DNA of 16,462 nt. It comes from TC-15 sp034437275. Its GTDB lineage: Bacteria; Chloroflexota; Anaerolineae; Aggregatilineales; Aggregatilineaceae. Both the position numbers and the translations under genes were made by a program. How positions within the stretch are numbered: the stretch's first letter is position 1; each line of letters begins with the position of its first letter. The notes beneath the pieces are model-generated. The model was not told the DNA's origin. It was given only the letters and a program-made list of their open reading frames with translations, and ran no database searches. The stretch covers positions 1 to 16,462 of the forward strand of contig DAOTUD010000085.1 of the NCBI GenBank assembly GCA_034437275.1, written 5' to 3'. Shown here in pieces: positions 15,256 to 16,462 of the stretch.

Positions 15256-15265
15256 TGTCGCGACA
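15256..15265. promoter_or_regulatory. 10-bp palindrome upstream of the MarR promoter
   Basis: TGTCG/CGACA is perfectly self-complementary and ends 4 bp before the -35 box of the marR-type gene. MarR operators are usually 16-20 bp, so this is at most the core of one. Confidence 0.25.
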
Positions 15266-15269
15266 GGAT

Positions 15270-15299
15270 TTGATCCCCCCGGCGCTTTGGCAGTACAAT
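15270..15299 (+). promoter_or_regulatory. Promoter of the MarR-family gene (leaderless)
   Basis: TTGATC (15270-15275), 18 bp, then TACAAT (15294-15299). Only seven bases (15300-15306) separate the -10 box from the ATG, so transcription should start at or next to the A of the start codon. No Shine-Dalgarno site is present, which agrees with a leaderless mRNA. Confidence 0.65.
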
Positions 15300-15306
15300 A
15301 GCCCGC

Positions 15307-15750
15307 ATGACTGATAAATCTGATCTGCACTTTGACGGCTGTGTAGCCACCAACATCGAACAAACCTGCCGCCATTTGGAGCAGGTTTACGAGCGACTGA
15401 TCGCGCCGTTGGGCTTGACCGTGCTGGAGTGGAACACGCTGCGCGCGTTGTACGAGGAAGACGGGCTGCGCGCGTCGCGGCTGGCGGCGCGGGTATGTCG
15501 CCATCCCTCGTCGATGACGGCGCTGCTGGACCGCATGGAAGCCAAAGGGCTGCTGCAGCGCGCGATCAACCCGAACGATCGGCGCAGCGTGCGCATCCAC
15601 CTGACAGCGCACGGGCGCAGCTTCGAGCCGGGTGTGCAGGCGGTCGCCGAGCGCATTACGGCCCTCACCTCCCGCGCGATCACCCCGCAGCAGATGGAGA
15701 CCTTCCAGTACGTGCTCGATGTGCTGCAAAACCTCGACCCACCGGGCTGA
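15307..15750 (+). CDS. MarR-family transcriptional regulator
   Basis: 147 aa winged-helix repressor-type protein, expected to act as a dimer. The DNA-binding region is clear: LRASRLAARVCRHPSSMTALLDRMEAKGLLQR (54-85), then the wing NPNDRRSVRIHLTAHG (88-103) with the DRRS motif at 91-94. The N-terminal helix and long C-terminal helix form the dimer arm. Cys12, Cys21 and Cys64 are present; Cys12 and Cys21 lie in the region where OhrR-like members sense peroxide, but the local sequence does not match OhrR, so redox sensing is only a possibility. The ATG comes 7 bp after the -10 box with no Shine-Dalgarno site. The neighbours do not reveal the target; it may regulate itself. It converges on the STAS-like gene, with a palindromic repeat between. 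Confidence 0.93.
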   Translation: MTDKSDLHFDGCVATNIEQTCRHLEQVYERLIAPLGLTVLEWNTLRALYEEDGLRASRLAARVCRHPSSMTALLDRMEAKGLLQRAINPNDRRSVRIHLTAHGRSFEPGVQAVAERITALTSRAITPQQMETFQYVLDVLQNLDPPG

Positions 15751-15802
15751 TCCCCGCCCATCCGCCAGCAACTCGCGTTATAATGTAGCTGGGTGACAAT
15801 CC

Positions 15803-15878
15803 AGCCCTCATCCCCAACCCTTCTCCCTGAGGGAGAGAGACCCGGCTCCGCTGGAAGGGTGAGGGCTTTTCAAACGGC
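15803..15878. repeat. Palindromic repeat, short form, between convergent genes
   Basis: Outer arms 15803-15813 and 15857-15867 pair with one wobble. Inside are TCTCCC-TGA-GGGAGA (15822-15836) and CCGGC-TCC-GCTGG (15842-15854). The right arm runs into TTTT, so it may stop transcription from the MarR side. It is a second copy of the element at 14510-14624 and shares the flank TTCAAACGGC. Confidence 0.82.
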
Positions 15879-15886
15879 TCTTGAGT

Positions 15887-16261
15887 TCAGTCGGGCTTGA
15901 TGCTCTGGCGCTGCTGCGCCAGCCAGGCACGCGCCGCGTCTTCACCCTCGAAGAAGCAGGCGTGGTCGACGGCTCCGGCAGCCTTGAGGGTCACGGTCAG
16001 CATCATTTGGGTGGCGTGCGACGTACCAAAAAATGCCCCGGCGCGCACGCGGGTATTGCGCATCAGGCTGACCAGGTGAATCCGGACGTGGAGGCTGCTA
16101 GGGCGGGCGCGCGTCAGGTCGACCAGGATCACTTTGGGCGGGGTCGCGGCGGCGGTGTACCGTTCCACGTCGTCGATCAGGTCGAGCACATCCTTTTCGG
16201 ATAGCTTGCCATGCACCTCCAGGACCAGGGTTTGCGGCGCTTCGTGCCACAGGCGGTACAT
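15887..16261 (-). CDS. Small STAS/SpoIIAA-like domain protein
   Basis: 124 aa, cytoplasmic, with no signal peptide or membrane segment. The pattern of strands and helices (TLVLEVHGKLSEKDVLDLIDDVERY, then PKVILVDLTRA and a C-terminal EGEDAARAWLAQQ) resembles the STAS/SpoIIAA-like fold found in many uncharacterised bacterial proteins. The conserved phospho-acceptor Ser of true anti-sigma antagonists cannot be placed, so a sigma-factor role is not claimed. The ATG at 16259-16261 is chosen because a perfect GGAGG (16269-16273) stands 7 nt before it. The open frame runs 55 codons further upstream, but that stretch covers the promoter and has no start signal. No partner kinase or sigma factor is adjacent. 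Confidence 0.7.
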   Translation of the reverse strand: MYRLWHEAPQTLVLEVHGKLSEKDVLDLIDDVERYTAAATPPKVILVDLTRARPSSLHVRIHLVSLMRNTRVRAGAFFGTSHATQMMLTVTLKAAGAVDHACFFEGEDAARAWLAQQRQSIKPD

Positions 16262-16268
16262 TCGAATT

Positions 16269-16273
16269 CCTCC
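16269..16273 (-). promoter_or_regulatory. Shine-Dalgarno site fixing the start of the STAS-like gene
   Basis: GGAGG on the minus strand, 7 nt before the ATG at 16259-16261. It shows that the longer upstream reading frame is not the real start. Confidence 0.85.
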
Positions 16274-16280
16274 GTTTTCA

Positions 16281-16321
16281 TTGCGTAAGCCGGTGTGACG
16301 CTCCGCTTGATATGTACGCAA
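16281..16321 (-). promoter_or_regulatory. Stem-loop in the leader of the STAS-like gene
   Basis: TTGCGTA (16281-16287) is an exact inverted match to TACGCAA (16315-16321), with an inner AAGC/GCTT pair (16286-16289 and 16305-16308). It lies just upstream of the Shine-Dalgarno site. Role unknown. Confidence 0.4.
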
Positions 16322-16363
16322 CTTTCCCCCGTTGGTGGTGTACCGCCGACCCAAACGCTCCCC

Positions 16364-16372
16364 AGTATACCA
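16364..16372 (-). promoter_or_regulatory. Extended -10 promoter of the STAS-like gene
   Basis: The minus strand reads TGG then TATACT, an extended -10. Transcription would start near 16357, giving a leader of about 96 nt. A partial -35 (TTAGCG at 18 bp) is present. Confidence 0.5.
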
Positions 16373-16429
16373 TTGCGACAGCATAAACGCTAAACCCAGT
16401 ACACGTTGGTGGAAATATATGCCCACCGG

Positions 16430-16462
16430 TTGGCCCTCATCCCCTATCCCCCCTCACCCCCC
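16430..16462. repeat. Partial palindromic repeat at the window end
   Basis: TTGGCCCTCATCCCC matches the left end of the element at 14510. It is followed by more C-rich sequence with CCCTCACCCC and is cut off by the window edge. Confidence 0.6.

Noticed and set aside
16262..16426. 55-codon N-terminal extension of the STAS-like gene
   Set aside because: A perfect GGAGG with a 7-nt gap marks the downstream ATG, and the extension covers an extended -10 promoter.
1..16462. CRISPR array, tRNA or rRNA genes, phage or transposase genes
   Set aside because: No regularly spaced repeats, no tRNA-like conserved arms and no recombinase or transposase motifs were seen on either strand.

Overview
The window is GC-rich chromosomal DNA from a bacterium. 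The best fit is Chloroflexota, Anaerolineae-like, at moderate confidence. This rests on the very long multi-PAS/GAF kinase with repeated 'ERTAEL' linkers, a FadN-type beta-oxidation fusion protein, a class II HMG-CoA reductase, a UPF0104 membrane protein and many CCCTCACCC-type intergenic palindromes. No single gene proves the taxonomy. I see no phage, transposase, plasmid, CRISPR or tRNA/rRNA genes.

Layout, left to right. A palindromic repeat (about 1-90) follows the 3' end of a minus-strand hybrid sensor histidine kinase of about 1741 residues (127-5352). Upstream of it on the same strand lies a 3-hydroxyacyl-CoA dehydrogenase/enoyl-CoA hydratase of the FadN architecture (5441-7840). Next is a divergent ribosomal-protein pair: rpmJ (L36, minus, 38 aa) and rplS (L19, plus). 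Each has its own promoter, structured leader and intrinsic terminator. A secreted protein of unknown function with a PPC-like C-terminal domain (8874-10334, plus) ends in a convergent gap that holds a strong hairpin and a perfectly paired cloverleaf repeat.

From 14315 down to 10545 four minus-strand genes follow one another: a UPF0104/LPG-synthase-TM-like membrane protein, a dual-specificity-type phosphatase, a class I glutamine amidotransferase-like peptidase C26 hydrolase and class II HMG-CoA reductase (mvaA). The phosphatase and hydrolase overlap by 4 nt. The first gene has a good sigma70 promoter, and mvaA may have an extra internal one. A shared theme of isoprenoid or lipid-carrier metabolism at the membrane is possible but is inference.

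The last part carries an Hsp20 chaperone (plus) with its own promoter and terminator, a MarR-family regulator (plus) that appears to be transcribed as a leaderless mRNA, and a small STAS/SpoIIAA-like protein (minus), whose start is reset to 16261 by a clear Shine-Dalgarno site.

The most distinctive non-coding signal is a family of multi-hairpin palindromes at about 1-90, 10444-10525, 14510-14624, 15803-15878 and 16430-16462. One is a four-way-junction cloverleaf with 3-nt loops. Two others are copies of one element that differ by a 40-nt internal indel. I found no convincing new defence or mobile system; the repeat family is the strongest candidate for follow-up.
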